DNA of 64,000 nt. It comes from Pseudevernia furfuracea (lineage: Eukaryota; Ascomycota; Lecanoromycetes; Lecanorales; Parmeliaceae). The notes under the pieces are model-generated. The model was not told the DNA's origin, did no database searches, and was given only the letters and a program-made list of their open reading frames with translations. Below are positions 32,014 to 43,444 of the stretch, one piece after another. The stretch lies in NCBI GenBank assembly GCA_022315425.1, contig JAIUPT010000042.1:2170001-2234000 (forward strand), in the 5' to 3' direction. A program made the position numbers and the translations under genes. The stretch's first letter is position 1, and every line of letters begins with the position of its first letter.

Positions 32014-33047
32014 GGTTGCTGAATCCTGTTGGTAAGAGTCAGTGTGAGTGCAGTCTCAGTAGATGTGACAGGTAAGAAGACCTGTTATGCACTAAAATTG
32101 CCTTGAAAATCTTGGATCGTGTACTGTGTGCCTTGTTATTGGTTTAGAGGTCTAAACGTTGAGGTAGACCACTGAGGTGTAGAAATTCTTGAGGTGTGGA
32201 GGAAGTCTTGATATTTCTGTGGTGGAAGGTTGAAGATAAGTGAAAGTGAATAAAGCTAAGACATGGTGAATAAATCTGTAGCAAAGTGACTTAGTCTTTG
32301 GGTAAAGTATGATAGCTAGTCTCGTCTAGTATCTCTCCACTAGACCTAGTTTTTGAACGATTATCTCCATTATCTAGCCGCTCTATTCAGACAGTGTTCA
32401 TCAGGCAGCTCCTACGACCACCCCTTAAATGATTTACCATTTTGCGTGATTCTCCTACTAAACCTTTTTCCCTCCGTCCAGACGACTTGATTGCGCAGTA
32501 TTTGCTCTGCGTCGGATGCCTTTGAAGAGAGAAGATGGGCCCGTGTTCTTGCAGTCTCGTGTTTTAGTCCACCTGATCACGACCCGATATCTGCCATCCA
32601 GGTCTTCGTCTTTCATAGAGCAAATCTACGGAGAATCTCAGAGCTGCTAGACATAGTGCTACAATATGTGAATTTGTGTATGAAATATGCGCAGTGGTTC
32701 CCAGCGATGGAAAGGCCGCACCCCAGGTTGAGGAAGGAGAGGAGATTCATGAGAGGAGGCAGTGTCGGACATATATCGGTGTGGTTCATCAGCCGATGCT
32801 TTTTCATGGTGTAATCTTGGATGCATTTTGGAACTGGTTGATCTTCCCATGTATCTTAAAAAAAATTTGCGCTCATCGGCGCCACATCAATGCTAAAGTA
32901 CGAGAAATACAAGCGGCCTCCTCTCACAACAGCTCCTGCCATGATATCTTGCCTCTCTCTTGCCTATCCACCCTCTCCTCCATTTGCAGCACTCGAAAGA
33001 CCAACAACATTGAGAAATGACCCTTTCCTGCTGCAATCCTTCATCGA
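32014..33047. other. Intergenic, AT-rich in part
   Basis: About 1 kb without a supported gene; 32090-32470 is AT-rich. An open frame of 114 codons at 32676-33020 (+) has no features of a gene. Confidence 0.4.
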
Positions 33048-33935
33048 TCATGTCTGCGTAGCTGATGGGATATTTCGGTGAGAGTTCTCGATCACGACCA
33101 CTCCGATCATAATCCCTATAAAGGCAACAAAAGCCACCGGAACTAGGATGCAAGTCCACCGCCCACCAACAGTCCTCGACCAAAATCCTGACGTCGACCA
33201 TTCCATGTTTGCCTCGATCTCCGGCTGGTGAATTGCCAGCGCCCTGAGGGCGGGGCAGCTGCTGACAATCTCGCCAACACGATCTCTTCTTGCCCCCTCG
33301 AGCCCGCAAACATGGTCTTGAAGGCGCTCGAAACGGGCGTTTACGCAGGCAAAGGTGATGTGTCGGGCATTCGCTTTGAAGAATTTGTTATCGAATGCGT
33401 GTGGGAGGCCGGACTCCAGCGAGTTGGGATGGAGATTGGCAGTAAAAAGACTGTGGACGAGGCTGTGGACGAGGCCGTGGCGGCTGGAGGGAGTTCGGCA
33501 TTTAAAAACGAAGTCGTTGCGTCTGTAGAAAATGGCTGCGGCTTCGGACTGGATTGTTTTACACGTAAGCAGGAGAGAAAAGATATTCCGGTCCGGCTGG
33601 TGAGTTGTTGGCTGGTCTTGCTCGTGTTCCTTGTTGCACATATACAGCTGACTCTTTCCGTGCGAGCGCCACTTTCGAGTCTTGTATTGGCCTTCCCAGA
33701 CAACCTTATCGGCGCTGACGAGTGCGTACACGTAGATCTGGAGTCTCAGCTCGAAAGGAAGGGTATCAAGACGATTGGGGCGTGAGACAATTCCTTTGCT
33801 CGTTTGCCCATTCTCCACAACTCGTCCAGCCGCATTGAGAACTCCCAGCTCGATGTCAATGTCGTTGTCCTGTCGAGAAGCTCGGCCAAGGCGGGATAGA
33901 ATGCCAGAAGGCAGAGAAATGCTGATTGATTTCAT
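33048..33935 (-). CDS. 2EXR/F-box-like protein with C-terminal membrane anchor
   Basis: Single exon of 295 residues. The box RLDTLPFELRLQIYVYALVS lies at about residues 55-74, and a second block LLLTCKTIQSEAAAIFYRRNDFVF follows at about 122-145. Near the C-terminus a clear hydrophobic helix (CILVPVAFVAFIGIMIGVVV) is followed by a short hydrophilic tail, so unlike its paralogues it is probably a tail-anchored membrane protein. Before it lies CPALRALAIHQPEIEANMEW. The frame gives no signal peptide. Function unknown. The membrane anchor would be a lineage-specific addition. Confidence 0.7.
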   Translation of the reverse strand: MKSISISLPSGILSRLGRASRQDNDIDIELGVLNAAGRVVENGQTSKGIVSRPNRLDTLPFELRLQIYVYALVSADKVVWEGQYKTRKWRSHGKSQLYMCNKEHEQDQPTTHQPDRNIFSLLLTCKTIQSEAAAIFYRRNDFVFKCRTPSSRHGLVHSLVHSLFTANLHPNSLESGLPHAFDNKFFKANARHITFACVNARFERLQDHVCGLEGARRDRVGEIVSSCPALRALAIHQPEIEANMEWSTSGFWSRTVGGRWTCILVPVAFVAFIGIMIGVVVIENSHRNIPSATQT

Positions 33936-34582
33936 TTTTGTGATGATAGGATGCTTGATTCGAGAGTGGCGGTCTGAGAGAAGCTGGGTTGCACTTGTTT
34001 GGTGAGTTGTTTAGCTTGGTGTGGAGACGGAGAGCTCAAAAAGATAGTAAAGCCCAAGACTTCGCTAATTGTAATGGAAAATGGAGGTGGGGGTCAGATG
34101 TGGGTAGCAGTGTGTGTTTTCGTGCGAATTTGAAGTAAAGACCAACAAATGAGCTGGCCCTCGGCATTAGCAAATGTGGTTGGCGTGCATCAGGGTAATA
34201 CCCTGTCCACGGTTTGCAAGGGAACTTGTCGTCTTGTCAGGATATTTTTTTCACGTAATGTCACGTCCGGATGACATAGACGTACGTGTTTCTTGTTGTT
34301 ATAGACTTTTTAACATACAGTTGAGCAATGTATTCTCTATGCTCCAGTCTTCTAGTTGTTCACTAAACAAAGCACTCCTGATCTTCCAAATTGCTTTCTT
34401 TAGACGATACCACGGCTTGCTACCTGCACAGCCCTTTAAGGTTTAAAGAGGGTCTCATCAACAGATACAGTAGTTGTGGACAGATTGCCTAGGTTAGGTG
34501 TTTGAGCTGTCATAGTAAAGAAAATGTTTTCCAGCTCGCCTAAAATCCATTGTCAGCCAACTTCCTACTCTAGACCACCAAC
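33936..34582. other. Intergenic
   Basis: About 650 bases separating two minus-strand genes; no coding evidence. Confidence 0.45.
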
Positions 34583-35681
34583 CTAAAGGAGCCACTGACC
34601 GAGACCCCGAAAGCTCCCTACTTTTTTATGTCTGGCACAAACTGCGTATACCGCTGTGACGGCTTCCCAAACCTTGAACCAGGAAGTAACATCTGGCCCT
34701 CCCCTCCCAAAGATTCGCACGACACATTTGCTGTCATCTGCGTATCCCTGTCATCAAGACGAGGCTCGCATAAGTGGGATATAATGCTCACTAACCAGAT
34801 GCCAAGAATTGTGGAAGAGGAATCTGGACCGCGGGATTCTCTTGTGGACCAAAGATCTCTGCAGTCGTGAGAGTGGGCATGCCACCCAGTATACTTCTGC
34901 AAGAGGCCCATGTGCCGAAGGCTCCTCGACATTGCACGTCTGGCTGATAAGTGCCTAGGACGACTGCAATGTTCTCTCCTCCTGATGAGTGTGAGTTATG
35001 AAGCCCACCCTTTGTTTTATGACTTCTGAACGCGCTTGATATTGATTTTTGCGACATACCTATTCCAGTGGCGATCCCACCTTTCGACTGCCTTACGGCG
35101 CATTGCAGGATTAACTCATAGGCGGCGTTGCTGAGATGGTTGATACTAGCGGTGCCGGTTCTTAATGAGCTGTCGATCAAAACTGGTTCGAAGTAGCACA
35201 GCGCTTCATCTACCGAACGCATTAGCGCAATTCTTTGAGCATAAAGGCTCGAAAAGAACTTCAAGGAATCTGACGGCTTACCTCCCATAAGTCGATAGGG
35301 GAGTGGGAAGACGCCGATGCCGTGGCCAGAATGACGTTCTCCGTAAGTGAAAAGCTGTGAAGAGCGCTTGTAGTAAGATCTGGCATTTTGGCAGTCGGGA
35401 ACGTTGGGATTGAAGCCGTACTTTTCTCCGTCGCATTGAACTTGTATCGTGTTTGATGCGTTGAGTCGAATTGCAGGTTGGTTTTCAGAGGTACTTGCAG
35501 GCAAGCGGTAATCTAAAGGCGAGAGCTGTATGGTCTGGCCTCCGGCTGCTTGTAGCGTGCTTGCGAATGTCAAGGTGAGCGGACTAACGAGAACAAAGAC
35601 CATTGTTGAAAACATTGCTAATATTCGTCGAGACGGGCTGGGGCTAGAGGGTTGAGATGATTTCGAATTGCGACGATGCAT
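34583..35681 (-). CDS. Secreted protein of an uncharacterised fungal family
   Basis: Four exons on the minus strand (35282-35681, 35060-35209, 34796-34981, 34583-34737), all introns GT-AG in phase 1, give 296 residues. The N-terminus has a basic start and then a hydrophobic helix (MFSTMVFVLVSPLTLTFAST), so it is secreted or type II membrane-anchored. The body contains QVQCDGEKYGFNPNVPDC, FPLPYRLMG joined to DEALCYFEPVL, and YELILQCAVRQSKGGIATGI. The last exon reads VTSWFKVWEAVTAVYAVCAR. Six or more cysteines and the GTWASCRSIL segment fit a compact disulfide-bonded domain. The arrangement echoes the smaller protein at 2137-2658. Function unknown. The frame also reads through the introns, so a naive prediction would include intron residues. 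Confidence 0.7.
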
Positions 35682-36708
35682 TATCGAGGCGCTTCATACA
35701 TCGCTGTCGGCACTGTGCCATAGGCGACCTGTGGAGCAACTTCCGCTCCATGCAAAATTTCGGGACAGAGATTCGTGGGGAACCAGTTCCCAATACGTGT
35801 TGTTATGCGCAAGGGCTCTGCTTGGATGGCATTCACCAACCAATTTTTCGTGTTCATGTCTAAGACATATAACAATCATGTGTCAAAGACCAAACATTGA
35901 GTAACTCAAGCCCACGAGCAATTTCTTCACTCCGAACTTCATCGATGGGGCGCATTCGTTCCGTCTCCGTGGCGCGTTTGCTGTCGAGCGAAGATTATTG
36001 AACGAGCCTGTGCAGACCAGCTGGTTTGATGGCTTTTCAGGATCGAGACGTCTCCATCTAACGAAATCAAGCCATACCCTCCCCTAGGGATCATGGTTGG
36101 AGGATAATGAGATTGAGCTAGTTGAGGTTTGGGGAAATCTCACGGGCCGTCGACGAAGATGAAGGTAGTCGGAGGTGACAATTTGCTGGGCGGTTTCTTT
36201 TGAGTGGTGGGTTCCACGGAATTTAATACTATTGTCATAGGACGTGTAGGCAACATATTTATATAATGTAGTAGTTGGTAGAGATCTATGATAGAGTTCC
36301 AAGTCTATGTAGCCAGGCCGCGACAGCACAGATTTCTTATACTAACCGAATTGAGCGATAGCGTCCATGGGAAGAAGGGTTCTAGATTCCAACAAATACC
36401 GCGTCAGTCAAGTTATGACGAGAGCTCAGATTCGCAACTAGTAAGACCTTCTCCGCCCACCTATGCAAGCCAACAAGTTCACTTTAATTGTCTTGTCATT
36501 TGATTACGCCAATTTACTCACATTCTCAACACAGCGAGTAAATACCCCAAACTGCTCTTCCTCCGGCAAGAGTCTCATCCTTAACACTTCGCTTAGCGTT
36601 TTGAGATTGCCAAGTCATTTAACAATTACTGTTCAAACTTGATTTTGGCTTTGGGCAATAGTGAGAATGACTTGCTCAGCACGGCAACTTGAACAACCCA
36701 CATTCACC
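35682..36708. other. Intergenic
   Basis: About 1 kb without coding evidence. Confidence 0.45.
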
Positions 36709-37474
36709 ATGTCTCCATTCATGCGTATACCTCCAGAGATTCGTACGTCAATTTTGGAGTTATGCCTCATTATTGGAAAAATTCAACCCATATTCCACGT
36801 ATTAGGAGAACGATGACCCTTTCGCAGCCGCCCAACGCAATCCAGATATCTCCTTGCTCAGTGTCAACAAAAAAATGATTGCCGAAGCCTCAGAAATCTT
36901 CTACGCCAAGACTGTCTGGTTGCTCAATTGGTGCTGTGGAAAGGGTTCGGTGATCGGACGAGGGGCTTGGAGCGAGCACATACCGATAGATCGAATTTGG
37001 TACATTCGTTACGCCGAGATCCGCCACGTTGCCTTTACTTTGACTGTCCAAAATCTGGATTCAAAATTGCTGCTGCTTGCTTCAAAGACCGAAATTTGGA
37101 ACCACCCTACGGAGAGCAGCGCTAGAAGGCGAAGACATGATGTCCACTGGCTGCGTCTGACGGCGTTGGCAGATGTTTGTCAGTGGAAGATCAACAAGCT
37201 GAAACGCTTCGAAGTTAGGTCGGTTACTCTCATTTTCGAGAACCTCTTCTGCAGTGAAGGCTGTTGCCGAACGAACGCGATCTACAGTCTCGTGAAGGAT
37301 GACCAGATCCGTCTGGGTGGTTTCTTTGCTGCAAGGGGGGCCGAGAATCGCGAGGGACTTCAAGCAAATCATTCGAGAGGGAGCGGGGTTGGGGAGGGGG
37401 CCGGAGAGGATCAGAGTAGTAGCCAAGAGGAGGGTAGGGAGGAGAGAGGGGAGAGAGTATGGAGATGCCTATAG
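36709..37474 (+). pseudogene. 2EXR/F-box-like gene, frame broken near its start
   Basis: A start at 36709 gives MSPFMRIPPEIRTSILELCL, a typical family box, but this frame stops at 36813. The continuation (ENDDPFAAAQRNPDISLLSV, NKKMIAEASEIFYAKTVWLL) is in the next frame from about 36806 to 37474. A GT-AG pair (36743-36805) exists but its phase gives an immediate stop, so a one-base frameshift near 36800 is the simpler reading. The C-terminus degenerates into Gly/Glu/Arg-rich low complexity, which may also be out of frame. It is the seventh 2EXR-like locus of the window. Confidence 0.5.
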
Positions 37475-38677
37475 GTTGGAGAGAACTAAAATATGGAAGT
37501 TGAGATATTGCCAAGCGCTAGGATTTTGTAGGGCTGAAAGTACTCTAACGACGCTTGAACTTTGCTGTTTTGATACGGTATTTTTGGGTTTCCACTGCGT
37601 TGCAACACAATATCTATCAACGCTATGCCATTAGAGACCACTTCCTTTTAGCTTTCCTTCCGAAAAAGGTGTCCTGTTTAGATACGAATACAAGAAAATA
37701 TTGATGCATCAAGGACATTACCGACTATTTGAAATTGCATGCTAGGGACGCTGGAAACTCAAATTCCAGAGTACCTTCGACTAGGTCTTTCTCTCTGCAT
37801 CGTCGGATGTTCGGAACGATCATACTCGTATAAGGTGTGTAAGAGAGTTATGGACTACCCTCGAAAGGCTGCGAATACCGGGATTACCGTCGCGATGCCC
37901 GGTGCGGACCCTAGGACCTACCACCAATACTTCTATGGACTTGCCTTAATGGGTGCCTCGGTGCTTGGCGGTGGCCACGATGATTTCAATTACCGTTTAG
38001 GCATCTTCCGAGATAGATCTACCCCTCGGAACCAGTAGCAAGTACATAGCATATAAATACGTATCTCAGGGAATCTAATCTTACGTCGATAATGTTCAGG
38101 GACTTTAGTAGCGCAACCTTTTTACCCACCCTAAAACGAGATCCCACCAGGACATGAGACAAATGGGTAAAAGTCAAAGCACAAAGGCGTCCGAGGGAAC
38201 TGAACCCTTCTACATGTCCATAACAAGATCCGTATTTCCCACTCTACAAATGTAGAGTAAGCCCAGCGTTAAGAGTACTGAAGCCTTGAATCAAACAGAG
38301 CCGTCTGTAACCTTGGCTGTTCATTCACGGGCGAATTTGGGTTGGTCTTAAAAACAAAAATTTACCTGTTCCTGATTTACTCAACCGATGTATCTCACCA
38401 GCCTTGCAGAATGACGGCTCCCTCCAGCAAAATTGTTGCCACCGCAATAATAGAGCCCCTTACGGCCATGTCTCAAAGGCTACAGTGAATGGATGATAGG
38501 AAGCATGTAGATCTATGAACGAGGCCTATGAATATAAGACTTCATAGTCAACAAAGAATGATTATATAAACATCGGATGTAAGAACACATGCATGGAAGA
38601 AGCTAGAGTATGCATGGAATGATCTAGATACTTCCAACACCATGTGAACATAGTACTATGCTGCCCCATAGAGCTGC
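37475..38677. other. Intergenic
   Basis: About 1.2 kb without a supported gene. A tRNA-like T-arm on the minus strand near 38190 lacks a matching acceptor stem. Confidence 0.4.
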
Positions 38678-40603
38678 CTACGCTTCGGCCTTCCCAGCAT
38701 TCAGAACACTCCTCGGATCTCTTCGGCGTTGATTATGGTCAATCACCTTTGACCAAGTGGTCCAAGTTCCAACAGTTAAAAGCATCAGAATGGCAGCCAG
38801 TACAATGAAGATCCATATAGAGTGATTAGACTGGTCTTGAGTGATCTCGAATACGTTCATGCCAAACACTGACTAGTTTGAATTAGCCGGAAGATGGAGG
38901 AATGGGAGCCAGTCACATACTGCTGAAAGCATCAATGGTAGGTAGATGAATGTTATGACTGTGACGCGGCGGATGCTGGCTGCCAATACGTTCGCTGCGC
39001 GGCTCTCTTCCACAGCGACTCGAGTGTCCTGAAGCGTTGCGATGTTGAAAATCTGTGGCAGATCAATTCAACATATCACGTGCGCTTCAATACCGATTAG
39101 ACTAGGTGGCAATACATACTAGGCTGATCAAGTTGTTAATCTGTTCCGAGACCTCAAGCGACCGTGTGTTGTATTCATCGAGCGCAGCCATTGTCTTCTG
39201 AAGATACGCGGTCATGGACTGGTGGGCACCGACACTGGTGAAGAAAGGATGGTCCAGCATTTGTTGGATTACGTCTTTCGCCGCGATAATACGTCGACGC
39301 GATTCACCAAACAGCGGCACCAGTCTGTGTAGCTCACGGGTGTAGATGAGTTGGTCCTCGGACGAAAGGTCCTCTTCTACACACCTTTGGTTCTGCTTAC
39401 CGTTACCTGCCATTAGCAAGTCGACCGGTTGTCGGAAGATCTCAGTCAGTAGAAGGTTTCCTTACCAGGACGCTGAGGTGTTCTTCCGACTCTTCAAGGA
39501 AGCAACCCCACGGAAAACTGTATCTGTCTCAGCGCGCTAATTCGAAATTCCCCAAGGAACCCTATCTTAGTGCTCGTGACTGACCTGATGATATAGAAGA
39601 CTGTGGTCAGGATTTCACACAGCCCAAGTTTATGCTTTTCGAGTCCTGGAAGTTCCTCCTGGACATTGGTGGCAAGTGTAAGAAGCGCTTCTACGAAGGC
39701 CTGGTCGGCAGGATCAAGTACTATCACTCCATTGTAACACTGCCTAATGAGGTGTTAGTGGGCAGCTCACAACGTAGCCGGTAACAGCAAAATCACAGCC
39801 TCTGGCATACTTCTCTAGAGGAGATCTGATGAAAAGCACATTGATACGCGTCACATGCCAGGTGTGGTTTGACTGGCCGCTCTTTGTACGGAAAACCATC
39901 TTAGGTGAATTCCTGCTGCGCTTGGCTTCTGTAGGAAGGGTGTTGTGGCTATATTTTTCCATGACCTGGAGACCAAAAAATGCAACTAAGGATTGTGAGC
40001 TCTCCGTTACAATCTGTACAGCTTGGAGCGACACACACTCGTTTATTGGCACACCAGTGCTCAGAATTGTATAGGGGAAGTTGAAAAAGCGAGGTGTGAT
40101 ATGGAGATGAAAGCCAAGCATCTGGAGAGCTTCTGCTGAGAGGCTGGATACGATACTGTGCATACACTAGCATCAATAGAATTCGCAGTTTGCTTCCTGC
40201 AATGTGAGAAGTACGTACTACAAAGCACAGTGTGTCTTCTCGGGCCACTTGAACGTATGAGGAAACCGCATTTCTCCCATCTTGATATCAAACACAGGTA
40301 GCTTACCTTCTCCAGCAACAGTTTCTCTAATTCTACCGAACATTTTGCCTTCCTGTTCCGGCCCCACTTTGCCTTGCTTTGGCCAGCGTCGTAGCCGTAG
40401 GACAAATTATAAACAGAGCAATAAGTACCGGGATTGTCGCGGAGGAATCTTTCAAGCTCCTTGAATGCTAGTCCATTTGAACCTTGGTTCGGCCATCGTT
40501 GATGTGGGTGTAGATGATGCGTCGTTGAACCAGCATACCTGTTTCCACCATCCACCCGACCATTTGCTGGATCGCGCATCCACCAGGCAGATCGAATTGC
40601 CAT
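38678..40603 (-). CDS. CorA-like Mg2+ transporter family protein
   Basis: Minus-strand exons that join cleanly: 39811-40166, 39585-39743, 39466-39523, 39120-39395, 38921-39052 and 38678-38872. The C-terminus has two membrane helices (VITFIYLPLMLSA split by the last intron, then IWIFIVLAAILMLLTVGTW) with the family signature G-M-N between them (SVFGMNVFEI). The cytosolic part contains the expected long helices (DQLIYTRELHRLVPLFGESR, TMAALDEYNTRSLEVSEQIN). CorA proteins form pentameric divalent-cation channels; the fungal group carries a long N-terminal region, here ELERFLRDNPGTYCSVYNLS at about 40450. Between 40420 and 40250 two frames are open, and only the one that does not contain this N-terminal block has the right phase for the next 59-nt intron (about 40251-40309). 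So the 5' model is uncertain: an unseen exon, a one-base frameshift, or a start at an internal Met. Confidence 0.65.
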
Positions 40604-42550
40604 AGCGTCTTGATGTTGTGATAGTAAGCTGTTTAAAGTCCAAGATAATTTGGAATCCCAAAGTAATTCATCTAGGTCCGGATGAGCGGGCGGGCGACTT
40701 GGTCAGGCAAATCTTTCCGTATGTAGTATTACGTATGTGCCACTTCACCCAACTCCCACTTCACCCAACTCACCCTCCCTCTTTCACGCCAAAACCTGCT
40801 TTCCAAAAAGCCTTCGCAAGAGCCTTCCTCACCCTTTGATACAGCCAGCGTATCACCTACGCCCTGGGTCCACTGTATGTGAGATAAGAGCGTTTTTAAT
40901 CAAGCCAATTATTATGCTACTGCAACGAGACACGAAATGCCCTTTTTTGCGATCGACACAATGCTTTGTAGATCATTCCATCACCTAGGCCAGTTCATCC
41001 GAGAGACTTTGTGTCATCGTTGTCTTCCCCAAGAAATTCCCCACGAAAGACCTTCAGCGCTTTCAGATGGCTATAATTCTGTCATAGCAAAAGTTTTCGT
41101 AGCCTGTGTCGTTGTGGTGATATCGTGAATTCAATCTCTCCATGAATTGCCCAGTGCCAAAAATAATAAAGACCGTCTTCGATATCTCCAGCAAAATGAT
41201 TTGCCAACACCCTGAGGTCATGTTTGCAGGATCGGTGGCATTGCAGCTGATAGACATGATTATCGGCATTTCCGCTTTGCCTTTCATTGGAGGGTATTCA
41301 GGCCTGTCCCATGCATGCTGACATGCAGCAAACGCAAAAGGCTCCGAATGTGTTTTCCCTTCGCCAAACATCCCCCACCGATATTGAGCTAATCTGAACC
41401 TGCTATTCCTAGAGCGTTCAGCCTGCAGCGAAGATCCTACAGCGAAGCGAGGATTGAGTCACAGGACGTCTGTTCGCCCGCCAATCGTTAAATTGCCTCA
41501 TGCCTGATCGCTGGCTGTATCGACAAGATTCGCACGTCTACAAATACGACGGTTAAATCAATTTGAGGCCTCGTTTGTATGAGAGATATGGCCTATCAAA
41601 AAAGTGCCCTCTTAGCAATGCAAGAGCATTGCGCGGACTATAGACAAGTACTTAGCTGTTCGCCACTTCGGTGATATGTTTTGACGTCCAAATCTCGCGC
41701 TTTTATTTTGTCGCAGGTGTGGTGGGTAATGGTGAGGCTTGCAAAAGTCGTCCCCACTTCAGTATCCGGTACCCTGGGAGCCTGGTAAGGCAGCCGAAGT
41801 CCGCCCTAATTGTTGGTGATTTCAAATTTCACGATGCTGAACAGCCTGGTGTCCTGAACCGTGCAGGGTCCACCACCTTCACAGTAGCTGCAATACTCTC
41901 ACTATCCTGCATAGTTGCCATCCACCTATTCCTAACTGCTCTCAACACACAAAAAGCTATCATTACCGAGCTCTGCTTTACTTCATTGCCTGTCCGGTCC
42001 TTTCAGACTAGTAGCAAGATGTATTAACACGAGCCACGTGCTCGTGTCACTGCTCCCTCGCTTATTGGCGTAGGCGCTATCGGTGCTCCGGATAGAGCCA
42101 CTGGTTCATAAGAAGGTTCAATTATAATGGGCCTAGTTGCGGCGAGGTGCACACCTGGATGCTGAGAGCTCGGAGACTATTATGCATGAGGGCATCGCAT
42201 ATGACCCTATGAATATGGCATATTATGCTCAAACTTTTTCTGAATGTATAATTCTGGGCAATGAGGTTAAATCCCACGTATTCTGGCATTGTTGTCCTTG
42301 AAATCCCATGCCCAGACATGTTCTTTGTTAAAAGGTTTGGGACCAAGTTTCAGTCTTTCAATGATGAAAGCTGCCGTAGTCCCCTTTGTAAAACAATGCG
42401 CGAAATATAGCGTGCATTATCCGATTGCAATGTTCTTTGTTAGACAGGATGGCCACTGAAGTTCTGCGGTACAATCCTCCACGACTCGTGCAAAAGTCTT
42501 CGTTTCCAAAATAGCAACGCTACACAAGATATTCCGAATTTCCCCCCATC
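40604..42550. other. Intergenic
   Basis: About 1.9 kb. Two frames of about 100 codons (41063-41371 minus, 41671-42027 plus) show some protein-like texture but no family, start context or splice support. Confidence 0.4.
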
Positions 42551-43444
42551 ATGTATCGTCATCATAGAGTAAAGAGCGCACAAGAGATCCGTCAACAGCT
42601 GTATCACGAGGCTTTTGAGCCAATCTATGCACACAGTGGGGCGCAATACCCTTGCAGCCAGAGCGAGATCGACTTTCACCATCGTGGAAAATTTTCTCGT
42701 CCCAACGAGGGTCCATTTGTGAGTGCAATTGAAGCAACGTCGGAGATTGTCCGGCATAACAATGAGACGAAAAAAGTTTCGCCTCTCGAATTGGCTGCCA
42801 TTGATAGGTTGATCGATTCTATACTTGAAGCCGAAGAGTATGGATACGGGCCCGACATCATCGTCAAAGCTTTTTCTGACCTTGACCTTGTGTTTTTCGA
42901 CGGAAGACTCCAAGGTAACGTCTGCGTCCAATGGGCGAGCGATGAGTACTTTCAACAGTGGAATATACCGCCGGGGACTTGGGGATTCACGGCCAAGCCC
43001 CAGCCCGGTGAGTTGGGACAGTGTCGGGTCAAGTTGAATGCCAAAACAATATTGCTGGATCCCTCGACGGATACCTCGTTCAAGACGATGTTTGGTACGA
43101 TGCTTCATGAGATGTGTCATGCATACGAGCATATCCGGTGCTGCCCTGGAAACTGCGACCAAGCGAATGGGCATGATAAGCATTTTCGGACTAAGATCCA
43201 TGCTGTGCACCGACGCGCTCATTATCTCCTGGGTTTGTGGGCGATAGATAAGCGAGAACCGTATAGGGAAGACTATTTCATGAGTGAAGACTGGGTTGGA
43301 GAATGGAGAAATATTAATGATAGGCAAAAGCAGAGTAGGAAGCACGACAAGAGTGGGAAGGGTGGGGAGCGCAGTAGAAAAATCGAGGGAAACAAAAGCA
43401 AAAACAGAAGAGGGCAGTTCGAAGTTAAGTGTGAGATTATGTAA
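42551..43444 (+). CDS. SprT-like zinc metallopeptidase
   Basis: Single exon of 297 residues. The SprT-like domain runs from about residue 105 to 235: FSDLDLVFFDGRL, then MLHEMCHAYEHI with the zinc motif H186-E-x-x-H190 and the third ligand H208 in NGHDKHF. A Cys-rich patch (RCCPGNCDQ) lies between. SprT-like proteins (Spartan, Wss1 relatives) degrade DNA-protein crosslinks or act as chromatin-linked proteases. The C-terminus is very basic (Lys/Arg-rich, residues 265-295) and could bind DNA or serve as nuclear localisation signal. No UBZ or PIP motif is visible, so the link to repair is by family only. The start at 42551 is the first ATG. Confidence 0.85.
   Translation: MYRHHRVKSAQEIRQQLYHEAFEPIYAHSGAQYPCSQSEIDFHHRGKFSRPNEGPFVSAIEATSEIVRHNNETKKVSPLELAAIDRLIDSILEAEEYGYGPDIIVKAFSDLDLVFFDGRLQGNVCVQWASDEYFQQWNIPPGTWGFTAKPQPGELGQCRVKLNAKTILLDPSTDTSFKTMFGTMLHEMCHAYEHIRCCPGNCDQANGHDKHFRTKIHAVHRRAHYLLGLWAIDKREPYREDYFMSEDWVGEWRNINDRQKQSRKHDKSGKGGERSRKIEGNKSKNRRGQFEVKCEIM

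Noticed and set aside
33228..33785. 185-codon plus-strand frame
   Set aside because: Antisense to the 2EXR-like gene at 33048-33935, which has the family motifs.
18786..37474. Possible secondary-metabolite gene cluster
   Set aside because: No polyketide synthase, NRPS, terpene synthase or P450 is present; the genes are mainly 2EXR-like and secreted proteins.
38180..38300. tRNA-like T-arm on the minus strand (gggttcagttccc)
   Set aside because: No matching 5' acceptor strand or D-arm at the right distance, so no cloverleaf.
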